The notes: generated by a model from the sequence alone, not told the origin. Counted from the stretch's first letter, positions 11,464-23,590 are shown. The stretch: 64,000 bases of DNA from Babesia bovis T2Bo (GCF_000165395.2 NW_026261571.1:1202501-1266500); one strand, 5' to 3'. A program made the numbers and translations.

Positions 11464-11537
11464 TTCGAAAGGGTGGCTACACGACCAAATCTTTCAAAAA
11501 ACAACTATAGAATTAAAATGTGCTACTGTCCAAAGTG

Positions 11538-11678
11538 ATGCTAAATTATGGTGTTTTAGTGTTTTTACCGAATACAGCATCAAGAGTCCTGGAGGACAGC
11601 AATGAAAAAATAGCATTATTTCGCATCCAAGCGCTTCGTTCGGCCTTCCTTAGCCCGCAAACAAGCAGCAATGTATAA
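11538..11678 (+). CDS. Candidate 46-residue small ORF
   Basis: A short open frame runs from ATG 11538 to TAA 11678 in the gap between the TRM7 start and the BRX1 stop, both of which are on the other strand. Its composition looks protein-like: a hydrophobic start (MLNYGVLVFLP), then a charged amphipathic stretch around SRVLEDSNEKIALFRIQALR. No family is recognised and no intron is needed. It could be a real small protein, an exon of something larger, or chance. An alternative reading uses the GT at 11673 as a donor and would extend antisense into the last BRX1 exon, which I consider less likely. Confidence 0.3.
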   Translation: MLNYGVLVFLPNTASRVLEDSNEKIALFRIQALRSAFLSPQTSSNV

Positions 11679-11758
11679 TTTTTTGTTGATACACATGCGA
11701 CCAGTTTCGGTAAAGGTTCACCAGCGGTTCAGTCCCCATGCACGATTGCCCTCGCGTC

Positions 11759-13043
11759 TCACGTCGGCGCACGGAAAATTTTATGATTGGACAGTTCATC
11801 TTCTGGCAATTCATAATCATCCTTTTTAGTCTGTATATGTAAATAAAAAATTGGAATACTTTCATTAAACTAACCAGTTTGTTAACATCTTTCCTTTGTC
11901 TTTTCACTGCTTCTGCCTCTCGTTTTGCTCTTCGCATCTATCTAGAGTTAAAATCTCTTCACATATGAAATTTACCATTAAAGGTGATATATAATCGGGA
12001 TTCTCCCATAAAACAGCACCATTGAAGCTTCCTGCTAATATCAAGATCGGTTGTAACACGAATTGCGGGCCTGTGTGGATATGACACACATCTATTTTAG
12101 AAAATTATCCATACCTATTTCCGTTAGACTTTGTTGCTCTGGTTTATTGATGCCGTATTCGTTGATTGGACTGATTTGAAAGTGCCTGAAAAATATTCTG
12201 CCATCGAAGTAGAAAAAGGACAGGCAGTGGTCATGGAAAGGTTTGCTTTTTGGATGATTATTCGGGGTGCCAAACACTTGTGATATCAGGCTCTTGATTA
12301 ATTGTAAGTGAGGTGCGGTGTCGAATCCGGCATCAAATGTCAATAGCGGCCTTGAATAGAGTAGTGCATTACCAAAGTACGTTGAGTCTTTGAGGGTATG
12401 GACTGAGTGTATATGATACATATAATATTGATACGAACCATTGGTTATGCGTGCCTTGAACGATGGTCCGTATGGTGTCAACGCTATCCACATTATAACC
12501 TCGCACTTTCGGTTTTCTATGAATATGACGCTGTTACATCTGCCGAGTCGTTTATTTCTCCTATACGTACATACCTAGACAATTCTGCCAATGTGTTGAG
12601 TGCTTTGCGAGAATCTCTCTTCTCCAGTTTAGACTAATGCTGTATAAGCAACAGAAAATCATACTTACTTCTTCTTTGTGATGTGGCAACAACAGTCTGA
12701 TTTCCTTCATTAGTTGTCGCCCAAGACTTGTTATGCCCCTGCTGGCTAATACCATACACTTTTTCTTATTAGTATACTTGCTGTTCTGCTTGATATAATA
12801 GGCATCTTTGAGGCGATAGGGGTCCAAGTTAACATCATCGTCACTATCACTGTCATCATCATCTTGTGGCTCATCTTTTACAGCACTATTCTTTTGGGGG
12901 CGAAGTATTCTAGTACTTGTAACAGTGTTTGCCTTTACATCTTGTTTAACGATATTGTCTAGTGACTTGCGTATGGATTCCCCCTTTTCTACGAGTTGTT
13001 TTTTGATATCTGCTTTCGATTTTTTCTTTACTTCTTTTTTCAT
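11759..13043 (-). CDS. BRX1: Ribosome biogenesis protein BRX1 (Brix domain)
   Basis: A nucleolar Brix-domain factor required to mature the 60S subunit. Six exons in transcription order: 13043-12669, 12633-12575, 12539-12115, 12070-11976, 11937-11875 and 11830-11759. Introns are 35, 35, 44, 38 and 44 bp, and the product is 362 residues. Family landmarks occur in order: LASRGITSLGRQLMKEI, SVIFIENRK, MWIALTPYGPSFK, YSRPLLTFDAGFD, HPKSKPFHDH, GRIFFRHFQI, GPQFVLQPI and WENPDYISP. The N-terminus is lysine-rich and precedes an acidic DDDDSDSDDD patch. Start 13043 is the first ATG in frame; upstream codons are open but have no ATG. A longer minus-strand reading through the last introns is an artefact of unspliced translation. 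Confidence 0.92.
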
Positions 13044-13335
13044 CTTGTGTGTGTTATTACAGAACTGATTTTCACTATAGGTTTGTTTGACAATCCTCTT
13101 TTGCCACAAATTTCCATGTTTTTGGGTGGGCCCTACTTCTTACACATTGTATTCATTGACTTAGCTTAACATTTATTCCACACACCCAGGTTTATATTTT
13201 TAGATATCACTAATTACTTTATAAGGTATCTATGCTCATATTTCTGTGGAATGTTCTTTTCGGGATTTACATGTGAATAATCTGACCCACCATTAGCTAT
13301 TGAAATATACCGATATTACGAGTTGTTTGGCAGTA

Positions 13336-15019
13336 TTAAAAGTAGTTGGTGTCTTGCAATGACAGTTCCTTGAGTTGCGATGCGACTATATCGAGATCCC
13401 CGTCATCTGGACTGCTAACTTTGTTAGCATTCGCTCTGTATTTAGCATATACGCTACTATTGCTTATAAAATACCTGGGATTTTGATAAAACTCCACATT
13501 CTTTTGGAGTTCCTTTTTGTTGATAAGTTCCTCTTTGAAATCCAGCAGTTCATCTTCTTCGATTTCATCGTCAGAGGAGGACCCCTTTTTCTGTAAAGGG
13601 TATAGCAACCAATTCATTAAACGTACATCAACAATCCTTTTAAGCACCCAATTGGTCTTGAAAAGTTTTTTAGTCTTCACCTTTCTTACCAATATGACAT
13701 CGAACGGTATTTTATTCGATATATCTGTTTGTTCTTCTGCCAATCCGTTAAGATTGATTTTACGTATATCGTAGCCACTGAAAGTATCACCGACGGTTAA
13801 TATATTTCCTAGATGCGATTTGGTGTAGATTACGGTGGAAGCGTTTACTGCCATGAGTTCCACGTCGACAAGTCTGCAGCGAATATTGACCATTTCACAT
13901 AACCTACTCATATACTGGGTGTGTATACTTACAGCTCCGATCTTTCTCAATATTGAGAACAATAAAGTTGCAAAGATTGAACTTGTTGAAAACTGTTGGG
14001 CATCAGTTTGTTGTTTCCAGCACTTACGTGAGGTAAATGGATTTTTCCAAAATTTGTCGTTTGAAATATCTAGTGTCCTTAATGTGAATGGATCTATGAG
14101 ACTGATAGTTGTTGTTAAATTCACGCAAAGTAAAAAAGGCGATATCCCTCCGTTTATTGATGCCACCTTGGGTGGTAGGAACACCTGCGATATATTAACA
14201 TCGTTGTTTGCCCTTACCATATCATCTGCACAAATTGGGATGAGTTGAACTTGCAGTGTGTATTTGTAGTCCCACTTGTTATTAACACTATCCTGAGTAA
14301 TCAGCTTTTTACTGTTTCTAACTTGGGAGACAATTTTATCTGAGACGAAGTCTGCGAACTTCTGTGCACATGTTTTACTTTGGAAATGAAGATCAAATCC
14401 ATTAGGTCTTGATAAAATGTTCGTTACATTCTCGTGAGCGTTATGTTTGATGATGATTTGTTCCAGCATGAGAATATGCCTTTTGTCTTTGGTTTTTTGT
14501 CTGATTTGTACCATGGCTTTCCATGTATGTGGTGTATACATTCTCTTACAGTGATCGCACTGGCTTGACTTGATTGAGAACGTAATTACGAATGACTGTT
14601 CAACCACAAAATTACTATCAACTTCTTTTTGTACGCATACTTTGACCTTTAGCTGTTTGCTATGTGGCTCAGTCCACGAAAATGCTGCGTTAATAATTTT
14701 CATGTTTTCAAGTCCTTTTGCCTTTTTAAGGCATATAGATAGTAGTTCTTTGCTTTCCAGATCGCATTTCAGCCTAATGATGCTTGATACACTAAAATGA
14801 GACCTACCATCTATCATGGAAGAACATTTTACAAGTTCCACATTGTAATATTGTGGTATGTGTCGTTACTTCCTGTGCCAGGTTTACGTTTTTGGTGATG
14901 CATAAATGGCACATCCTTGAGGCTGTTGGCTTGGGGACGACATCTCCACATAGGCAGCAGAACATTGGAGCATATGACGGCTCCGTGGAGGCAAATGTCG
15001 CAGCATCCCAATCAGCCAT
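13336..15019 (-). CDS. NMD3: 60S ribosomal subunit nuclear export adaptor NMD3
   Basis: NMD3 binds the nascent 60S subunit and carries the export signal recognised by CRM1. There are two exons, 15019-14808 and 14773-13336, separated by a 34-bp intron, and the product is 549 residues. Exon 1 encodes the two zinc-binding pairs of the N-terminal domain (CCLCG, CHLC, CGTCK). Exon 2 continues with LESKELLSICLKK, AAFSWTEPHSKQLKVKV, a further CDHCKRMY pair and WKAMVQIRQKTKDKRH, all highly characteristic. An acidic segment (SSSDDEIEEDEL) and a tail ending near LKELSLQD could hold the shuttling signals; I did not define these. It is head-to-head with SRP9. Confidence 0.95.
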
Positions 15020-15331
15020 TTTCGTAACAGTGTGTATGATAATTTAGTTTAAATATATGCTTGATGTATTGCATACATGTTAAATCATTGCGTGATAAAT
15101 TAGACTGGATTCTTGTTTACCATACCGAAGATTTTGTTTATTAATTACTATTGATACAATGTTTCGCGATAAAATATCTTTAATTAACTTTATTAGACTG
15201 CCTAATGCTGTATATACTATATATAACTGTATACCCTATATAGTGTTGCAACCAGTATTATCGTTATAGATGTACCATTATTGCTTTTATTGTATACACC
15301 TGTGATACTTTTGAATATATTTGGTATTGCG
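15020..15331. promoter_or_regulatory. Divergent intergenic region NMD3/SRP9
   Basis: 312 bp of AT-rich DNA lie between two genes transcribed away from each other, so both promoters should be here. The frame leading into SRP9 is open for about 50 bases upstream but has no in-frame ATG. No conserved element was recognised. Confidence 0.5.
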
Positions 15332-16016
15332 ATGACATATTATGATACTTGGAATGGGTTCATTCAGGCAGCTCACACTCTGTTCCTTGCCCAGCCTCTG
15401 AAGGTTTGTTTTTTTTTGTACTATTTAAATTCACATAAGCATTATGTTATAATCACATGTATAAGTTGGGTTAGGACAATGTGTAAAATTAAAAAGTTTC
15501 TAAACATTATACTATTTTGCCATACAAATTTAGAATCTTTGTGATTCACGTTTGATGATGTATTCATATTGTTGTATTATATATATAGCATAACATTCGT
15601 TGTATAAATACGCGTTACTACGAATCTTCATGCTCAATTCAGACCCGTTACTCTGTAAAATACGTGAAGGGTACTGAGTCTATCGTATTGAAGGTGACTG
15701 ATGATCGCAAGGTTGGTTAAAATAGTATTAATATTACGCCATATTAGTGCTGCAAGTTCAAGCTGGCTAAATCGGGAAATCTACGCCAGCTGAATCAATT
15801 GAATAAGCTATTTTTGACGTGGTCAGTTACTCGTGACCTGGATTCACTTGGCCAATTCAACGTTAAGCGAGCTCGTAAGTATTTGTGAAAATTTCTGTAC
15901 ATATCACGTCTTTTCACTGGTATATACTAGAATCCTTTTGTTCATAAAGCCTGTATTAATTTTACTTATATACAGAACCTGTTACCGGGAAGAAGCTAAG
16001 TCCACGTAAAGCTTAG
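15332..16016 (+). CDS. SRP9: Signal recognition particle 9 kDa subunit
   Basis: An SRP Alu-domain protein that, with SRP14, arrests elongation during ER targeting. Four exons: 15332-15403, 15643-15711, 15748-15874 and 15976-16016, giving 102 residues. Family features are the N-terminal DTWNGFIQAAHTLFLAQPLK, followed by YVKGTESIVLKVTDDRKC, which aligns with the SRP9 beta strands and the VTDD motif. Start ATG 15332 gives MTYYDTW, matching the family start. Introns of 239, 36 and 101 bp include two of the longest in the window. The tail ends in the basic KKLSPRKA. Confidence 0.88.
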
Positions 16017-16033
16017 CTGGCTATCAAGTTCCA

Positions 16034-17556
16034 ATGACAGTTGATTGCGACTCTTCAGAGGATGTTCCTTCTGATGTAGTTGATTTTTTCGGTTGTTTAT
16101 AAGATTTTGCAGTGGTATGTGCAATGTGTGGACACGGAGGTCCGTGGTCCCTGTGATCTTATCGCTTTGAAATCGTTAATTGGAACGTAAGCATCGGATA
16201 TAAAGGGTCTATTTAGGTCAGGTCATTTGTAGACAAACGTTGCCATGTTTGGCGGGAAGGAATGGACTCTTGGCAATCCGTTTGCCAGATTCCTGAGATT
16301 GCTGCTTTGTTCGGTTTGTTACTATGTTGGCACCGTATAATTAGTAGACGAAGACTCTAGTGTGAATGATCCGCTCCCAAATGATAATGTCTCCAATACC
16401 GAGTTAACAGATACAGTTACCATTTCTCCGGTGGGAGATGGTGATAAGCCCTCTGTAGATGAGGACCCCGAGCGCATACGCAAACGCGAAAAGAAAAAAC
16501 AATACCTTCAAAGAAAGCGTGCGCGCATTGAATCTGGGCAGTGGATAGACTCGAACGTGGGTTAACGAATTACATTTTATCATCTGGCCTAGCGCAATTT
16601 GAGTGTCTACATTACTGGTCTTCCTGACGATGTTACCAGTGAGGAGATTGCAAATGTATTTCGGAGAGCCGGACTAATTAAGATAGACCCTATTACAAGT
16701 TAGTTGTGGATTATCTGCGCTTTTATTGTTCAGCGTTACCTAAAATTCGTATGTACACTGATGCCCAAGGAGTGTTTAAGAATGACGCTCGCGTCACTTT
16801 TGTTAACAAGGAATCTGTAGATTTTGCTATACGTTATCTTGACAATTACCACTTTAGACCCGATTGCGTCATTCATGTTGAGAAGGTATATTGTCTTTGT
16901 AATGCTGCATGCTTCTTAGGCAACATATAACCCTCAGAAACGAGCGTCTAATAGCACTGTTTCATTATCGGGGGAGGAGTTGCGTAAGCGTTATTTAGCT
17001 GCGAAGTATGAGCAGAATCGGTAAGTTGTAATTTTCGGCGTTTGGATAGCCCACAGGTTGCAAAGCTGGGATCAAGATATTGACGACGGCACGGGTCGTC
17101 GCATTGTCATTTGCAAGCCTATGTTTTCCACTGAAGACGCTTGGGTTTGTTAATACTGGATATGTATAATATGCTCAGGCTCATGAGGCGGGTGATGTAT
17201 TTTATGACGATTTACGCGATGAGGTGCAATATGAGATTACAAAGTTTGTCCCTGTTGAGAAGGTGACACCTATTGCACGACACCCTCAGGGTGTGGTTTG
17301 CGTGAAGTTGAAAACATCTGCAGATGCTGAGATATTCATATCACAATTTCAAGATCGTTTATTTGACGGCCGTCGTTTGCAAGTTTACTTTTTTGACGGA
17401 AAGACGGATTTGCAAGCCCAATGTTTACCTAGCAAGGATGCTAAGGAGGCTGCGTTGCGGCGAGCCACCGCTGAGTTAAAACAGCCTGATGACGTCGCAT
17501 GCGACTGGATTGACGATCAGAGCAGTGACGAAGAGTTTGAAATAAAGACTGAATAG
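16034..17556 (+). CDS. Tat-SF1/CUS2-like U2 snRNP-associated splicing factor
   Basis: A homologue of HTATSF1/Cus2, which binds SF3B1 through a UHM and assists U2 snRNP. Nine exons: 16034-16075, 16113-16186, 16222-16313, 16348-16556, 16593-16698, 16734-16885, 16920-17020, 17057-17144 and 17179-17556. Introns are 34-37 bp and the product is 413 residues. An N-terminal GYF_2-like module (WYVQC, RGPCDL, then VWREGMDSWQ) is followed by a lysine/arginine-rich linker (RIRKREKKKQYL). Next comes RRM1 with VYITGLPDDVTSEEI. The C-terminal UHM starts at RRIVICKPMF and includes HPQGVVCVKL and DGRRLQVYFFDG. It starts 17 bp after the SRP9 stop and ends 26 bp from the next convergent gene. Confidence 0.87.
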
Positions 17557-17582
17557 TTTACTGCATGACATTTTTGTAATAC

Positions 17583-19032
17583 TCAGGCCCATTTTTGGCG
17601 AGTTCCACCATCTGTGTAACGTGAATCATTCTTTTGACGACCTACCTCGTTGTAAAACTCTTCCATGTAATTTTCGTTATATAGCTTAAATTGCGTTCCT
17701 TTGTTTTTCGCGAATGCAGCTTCGATGACGGCTCTTGTTTCTTTTTCTATAAATTCAGGTGCTGTATACATTGTCTTATTCACTTTTGCTGGATCCACGT
17801 AGTCATATATTTCCTTGTCGTTATATTTGTCCAGGAACATAGGTTGGTGTGGAACGTTATAAACTGATCCTAAGACTCGGTAGCCTGTACAAGGCCCCAA
17901 AAGTTTCCATTTATCATTACCATGCATCCACCTGAAAGGTGATCCTGGTTTATTCAATGGTAGAAACTCCCATGTAAGGGGATCTACTTCGTTCCCCTGT
18001 CGATCAAGCTACAGCGTTTATTATCTATAGCAAACAAACATACCACCGTGATTCGTCGCCTTATACGCTGTAGCGTTTCTGTTAATTCTTGCGATCGCTG
18101 AACGTTCGTGATTATAGATAGTTAAACATACCCATGACTCTACAAAGGCTTGCCCTATAAACATTACTGCTCTCAGTTGTACTACATCTTTTAATTCCTT
18201 CATTACATATTCTTTTGAGTAGAACATTCTGCCTAGTAGCACCAACTTGATGTTGGAGAATGACTTCGAGCTGAGTAATACCACGGCAAATCTGTTACGT
18301 TTCAAATCAAGCGCGCTGAACCCACCTTCGGTTATGTAGATATGATGTTCCATCATCTATATGCACTGGTGTATTGGCATCTAGCACCCAGCCCCCTTTG
18401 CCGGAATCCTTATGTTCAGGTCCAACAACAGCTCCGGATATATTGTAGAACAGTACCGATGGCCTTATGTTCGGGTATGCGCTGATACCAACCGTATGCA
18501 TCAGTGATAGTGGGTAGAACATACGCCAGGCTCCTGGTATATCTGCCATGTCAGTTTTCCAATCTTCTAATTCCGGATCATTAAGAGCAGACTCCATTTC
18601 CGGGGTGGATGCACTTTCATCAACGCCATCTTCCATTGATGAAGCAAATGTATGCGATATTTTAGACGACGAGGCATCGATATGTGGCCAATGGGCTGGG
18701 ATAAAGCATTTCATGCGATGTTGATCCGCTGGACAAGCAGCACTTGGACATACATGTCGCGATGCACATGTATATGAAGAGATAGACACTAGATAGCTAA
18801 TCGCTATGAGTATCACGACAAAGCGTAAACGAGCGTATTGTCTATAGATTGTAGCTATGTATATATAAGGGAACATTGACAACTCCATCCGAGATTCCAC
18901 AAAAACGGGACCATATAGATCCTGGATTAGTTTCACATAGAGATCTAATATATAATATATATTCATCAAAAAATGATATCCTAATAATATGACCCAATAC
19001 AATGGATTCCATTGGCTATTTTCCTTACACAT
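17583..19032 (-). CDS. Unrecognised membrane or secreted protein
   Basis: I do not recognise this family. Three exons, 19032-18326, 18291-18036 and 17996-17583 (introns 34 and 39 bp), give 458 residues from the longest start. An alternative ATG at 18888 removes 48 residues rich in Trp and Tyr with a weak hydrophobic run. A clear hydrophobic segment (LRFVVILIAISYLVSI) near the N-terminus precedes a Cys-containing stretch (CASRHVCPSAACPADQ), as in a signal anchor or signal peptide. The rest looks soluble: GAWRMFYPLSLMHTVG, RPSVLFYNISGAVVG, LLGRMFYSKEYVMKEL, FRWMHGNDKWKLLGPC. The second intron donor was chosen by frame and is less certain than the first. A lineage-restricted secretory protein is plausible but unproven. 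Confidence 0.65.
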
Positions 19033-19764
19033 TTGCTAGAAATCCAGAATTTTGTTTACCAGAAACTTTATGTATTACACCTTTTGTTATTATTATGGTT
19101 TTTAGTATTATCATTTGCAAATATGGATGTTCTGTTTAGATTATCTACATTTTAGACATTTTCGGGACATTACAAATCTAATCGTTCGTTTTGTAAAAAG
19201 TGTATTATCAGCAGTATTTGTTTTTAATTCAATCAAATTAGATATTAGCAAGAAATCAGTTAATGTGTTTAAAGTTCTAGCTTTGAGTAGCTGCATATAA
19301 AATCTTTTGATTTAAAATTGGTACTATAAAGAACGCGGCAGTTCTAACGATATGGTAGTTCTATATCAGATGCTCACACTGAATCTTGAGGGAGTTATCT
19401 AAATGAATAGAGAAAATTTACCAAATAGAAATTCTGTAAATATATAATTGGCATAAAGTTATTATTGAAAAACTTGAATTTTATTTGTGTTCATAAACAT
19501 TTCAAAACAATTTACAGTGATTTTGAAATGCTGCTCTTTATGGAAAAACATGTTTATAGAATAGTGTTTCCTATTTATGAGGGCTTCAGCACAGCACAAT
19601 ATTTTTCTCATGTGGTACAATTCCTGAGTTCTAGTATGTCATAACTTTTTTGTGTGACTCTTTAATAGTGCAAATGTCATACAATATATTTTATGGCTAG
19701 GGGAGACAACATACGTAGTGTTTACAACAAAAGATTTACTATAAGTGATACTGTGTTTGTGGAT
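19033..19764. other. Intergenic, AT-rich, no gene seen
   Basis: 732 bp upstream of the unknown protein and downstream of TBCK, both minus strand. Parts are only about a quarter G+C. A plus-strand frame at 19115-19300 is hydrophobic and low in complexity, and I do not regard it as a gene. It probably holds the promoter of the 17583-19032 gene and the 3' UTR of TBCK. Confidence 0.5.
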
Positions 19765-22700
19765 TTATACTTGGGCTGTGGTAAGAAACTTCAGCCAGTC
19801 CTCCGGGTTTATGCGGTAGTAGCACAATTGTGGCACATGGAAGTCAAGTACCAACCTTTGTATAAGTTCCATTTCACGATCAAGTTCTGTTCCATCTCCT
19901 GCGGCCAATAGTATCGCCTGTTCTCGTAGGCGTTCCTGTGGCCACGGTGCGCTAGTCCTTTTCAACAACACTTCGCACATTTTAGCCATCTGAATTCTCT
20001 TCCGCATCTTATTGATCTGTGGTTCTGATGTATTAGATCATGATTAAACTCACATATAAGTCTGACGAAATAGTTACACTATCGCTTACAATATCTTCAA
20101 CCAGTTCATTTATGTGAGTTAGTTCCCGTTTTTCTAACCATTGTAACAGATGATCGATATGACATGAGCTGGGTATTATGCATGATGGTTGGGAAGAACT
20201 TACTTTGGCAGATGCCCTGATTTGTACGATTCCATTGGTCTCAAATCCACAACTAGGCATTTTTCCAGTAATCCAAGATTCTGACTCAAATCAACTGTGA
20301 AGCATCTGTATTTAGGGCATGTTTCAAGGTTGAATGTGAAGGTTGTGGTTTCTAGTGTTGAAATATTCGGCTCGTCACAATAGGGTGTCACCGGCGTTTG
20401 TATACTTGATGTTCTTATCATCTTTGGTCTACGTTCTTGGGCTGAGAACAGTAGCGAATCCCATGTATTGTACATATGGGAGCACACTGAGTTCAGCATG
20501 GGTATATTGATGGTGTCTAGAATGCTGGTGATATACGATAGAGCCCTGGGTGCGTCGCATATTTGCAGGATACCCTCTCGTGCGCTATGTAAAATTCCTA
20601 TTGCAATGTATTTGACGAAGTTTCTTGGATAGTTAAGAACAGTATCATATAGCATATAAAGCTGTTGCGTTGAGGCTATTTCTGCAAATATGCTCATGAA
20701 CCACGGCAGGGCGAATGCATCTGGGTATGCGCCAAGTTGCTGAAGATGCACTGCTAACTGTGGATCAAAAAATATAAGCATGGTGCCAAACTCATCAAGC
20801 TCGTTGTTTACGAACGATCCTGAGTTGATATAGTAGTGCTTGAGGTACTTATCGAATACCTTGAAAACCACTTGCATGAATATGTCGAAATATTCATAGT
20901 ACAGCAGTAAAAATGGCACAAATGTGGCGTATATTGAGCTGCAGAATATAATGTGTCTGTCCAAAACTTACTTTTGTAAACAGTCTATTTCGTAGGTTAC
21001 CCTGATGGCAACAATAGCATGAACCATCATTTGCATAGCCCGCTTGGACTCTAAAAGGTCATTGTTGAACCTTTTAAACACCTTGTATATTTCATATTCC
21101 AGGTTAGTGTCTGTGTAACGAGGTTCGATGTACGACATTGGGGGTTTTACGTTGGTATCGACCTGGAGTATGACGCACCAGATATAACGTCTGAGTACCG
21201 GAGGCACGTCTAATAAAGCTTCTGTAGATATTTGCTGTATGCTTTCACTAGCGTTGAACAATAACTTTTCAAATCGTCGGTAGCGTATCCACTGGTAGAG
21301 AAAGCTAAACTGCCTGGCATAGGCAAACGTCGGTCTGATTTGATGCTCAATAATCATCGGGAAAAGATCAGCCTGCTTCATGATATCCAGTAATTTAATC
21401 AATTCAACAAACTCGTATTGATAATTGACAACATAAGGATCGCAATCAAGATCACTAATGGCATCTATTGGGTTGTTGCCCATGAGTCGCCAAAAGTAAA
21501 ATAGATCGTCCACATGTATTGGTATTATACGCTTATTAGTCTCTTCCAAGCATAGTTTACGATGCTTTCGTTCTATGAAGTAGTCAATTGTCATGCGTCC
21601 AACATTATTCGTTTTGTTATCTGCCCAGTGATACGACGTAACCTTCCACATATATGGAGCTTCATGTGAAAGTGATTTAGTGTTGACCCTTTTGAACAAC
21701 AAAAGCAGGTCTACCGCTCTTGGTCTAGCTTCTGTAGATACAACCAAGCACGTGTTAGCCATGTTAAAGAGTGTATATATCAAGTGGACATCTGCATTAT
21801 GTTCCCGTGTAGGGTCACAGCTACCTTGGTCAAGGTCAATTCCTAGAAACGATACCATATTTGCGATTAATGACGATGATGTGAACCAATCTATTAGGAT
21901 TCCGACTGCTGTCTCTATCAATTTGCGATATTGTTTGTAACTGTCATCTTGCGATATCTCATCTGGTTCTCGGTGGTCGACATGATTACCAGAATGGGAA
22001 AATTCCACATCGTTGTTAATAACAAAGCGTTGATCATTTTGTTTACTAGATATATTACTATTGACCGTGCATCCTGGATGTTCATGAATTTGACTTATAT
22101 TTCCATCAAAGCCACCATCAGCCGATGCCTGATGCTTATCAGGATCCACTGGGTCATATCTGTTTATGTCGTTTGTCCAAGTTGCTTCTGCATGCCCACT
22201 ACTTATTGAAGCAATTAATAGCGGATCGACGTGTTTATCATGGTTACACATAACTTGGAGTACCAGGTCTGTGTATCTCTCCAGGAGGGCATCTATCAAG
22301 TGGGCAATTTTAGATCTACAATTCAAATCATTTTCTGGGATATCCATCTTCATTGCATCAATGCACATTTGTTCTACATTCAGTCCTAGTAATGATTGAC
22401 TCTTTTCCATATTGGAGCAAGCGACAGATATTAGTTTAGCGGTAATGGCGAAGGCATCTTGGACAATAGGTCTACTTTTAGAGCAACGTGCCATTGACGT
22501 AATATCACGATACAACTTTGTGGATGCACATTTATTTCCACTGGTTTCTATAGTCCTCTTGGCAATGAGCGCATTTATTACCTGTAAGCATATCATACCA
22601 ATGCTCCAAGTATCATTTGTCATTGATTCATTGTATGACAACTGTTTTTTTCGATTTAGCAACTCCGGTGCGGAAAAGCATTTTGACAGCATCTCAAAGT

Positions 22701-23304
22701 CGCTTGGACGTTGAAAAATTCCGGGGTAAGGCTTTGAGTTGGCATCTGGTTGATTTGGGCACTCGTCGGCTGCAGTTTCATCTATTACATGCAAAGCTAT
22801 ACGCCGCAGGTATTCACTGGCGTAGCATCCTATTTTAACAGTTCCATTAGAATCTAGGAATACATTATGCGTCCCCAGTGACCCGTGCTCTATACCGTGC
22901 AGGTGTAAGTACTGTATACCAGTTACTATTTGATGTACAACGTTGAATAGGTCAATATCGTAGACATCGAGTTTGTTCTCATTATACCGTGAGGAAACGT
23001 GGTAGCTATCCAGCAGATCATCTAGAGACACGGAATATTGTTCCGAGACTAGAATGTAATTGCTGCCATCTAACCTCAATATATCGGTATAGCATGATAT
23101 ATTAGGGTGCCAAAGTGTCCTTAGATGCTGGAAAGCTTCTGCCACAGCACCTCGAACTGATGAAGTATGACAAAGGTACGAAGTATATAACTTACCCCTG
23201 GAGTTTGACGCTGCATATGGTACGTGAAGCTTTTCAATTCCTAATCCAAGGTCAGAATACAGCTGGGCGTTGTCATGGCTCTCCAAGCCTTCAACCGCCG
23301 CCAT
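19765..23304 (-). CDS. TBCK: TBCK-like pseudokinase / TBC / rhodanese protein
   Basis: Homologue of TBCK, a three-domain protein linked to endolysosomal traffic and mTOR signalling in animals. Four exons: 23304-20972, 20938-20204, 20168-20054 and 20016-19765 (introns 33, 35, 37 bp), 1144 residues. Residues about 30-300 form a kinase fold with key positions lost: HGIEHGSLGTHNVF stands where HRD-N should be, and GCYAS replaces DFG. A TBC (Rab-GAP) domain at about 690-890 contains DVPPVLRRYIW, FFDPQLAVHLQQLG and YPDAFALPWFMSIF, which match TBCK closely. The IxxDxxR arginine finger is not visible. A C-terminal rhodanese segment near 1010 (VVDLRPMESYKSGHLP) lacks an obvious catalytic Cys. A perfect inverted repeat abuts the start codon. 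Confidence 0.87.
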
Positions 23305-23322
23305 CTAGGAACACATTCCTAG
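23305..23322. promoter_or_regulatory. Perfect inverted repeat abutting the TBCK start
   Basis: CTAGGAA and TTCCTAG flank a CACA spacer and sit directly upstream of the TBCK ATG (minus strand, start 23304). The related core TCCTAGGAAC recurs at 24970-24979, upstream of the neighbouring repeat-protein gene. It could be an ApiAP2-type operator or an mRNA hairpin at the start codon; neither is shown. Confidence 0.35.
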
Positions 23323-23590
23323 GAATCACGGTTAATGGCGCCTAAATATCAACAACGCAATAAAACATGGCGTTAGTACTAATACATTAACCGGTTTAAG
23401 CACCGGTGTGTAGCATACAATGAAAGTGTGTAGTGGCAAAATTAAAATTCTTATGTTATAACAATAGCTTTCAGCATATAATCACTGTAGATGATAGATT
23501 AGTGACACATTCCAGCGGTATCATGCCATTTAGCCCACGAATGGCAGTTGATACTGAACACAGGATTCCACTTGTATGCAGCCCACACTT

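Noticed and set aside
11650..11937. Minus-strand ORF reading MRRAKREAEAVK and onward for 95 codons
   Set aside because: Only its first 21 codons are BRX1 exon 5. The rest is unspliced intron and out-of-frame sequence of exon 6.
15404..15642. C/D snoRNA inside SRP9 intron 1
   Set aside because: A C-box-like TGATGATG is present near 15552, but no CTGA D box or closing stem was found downstream.
19115..19300. Plus-strand 61-codon hydrophobic ORF
   Set aside because: AT-driven, low-complexity composition in an intergenic region, with no family likeness or splice partner.
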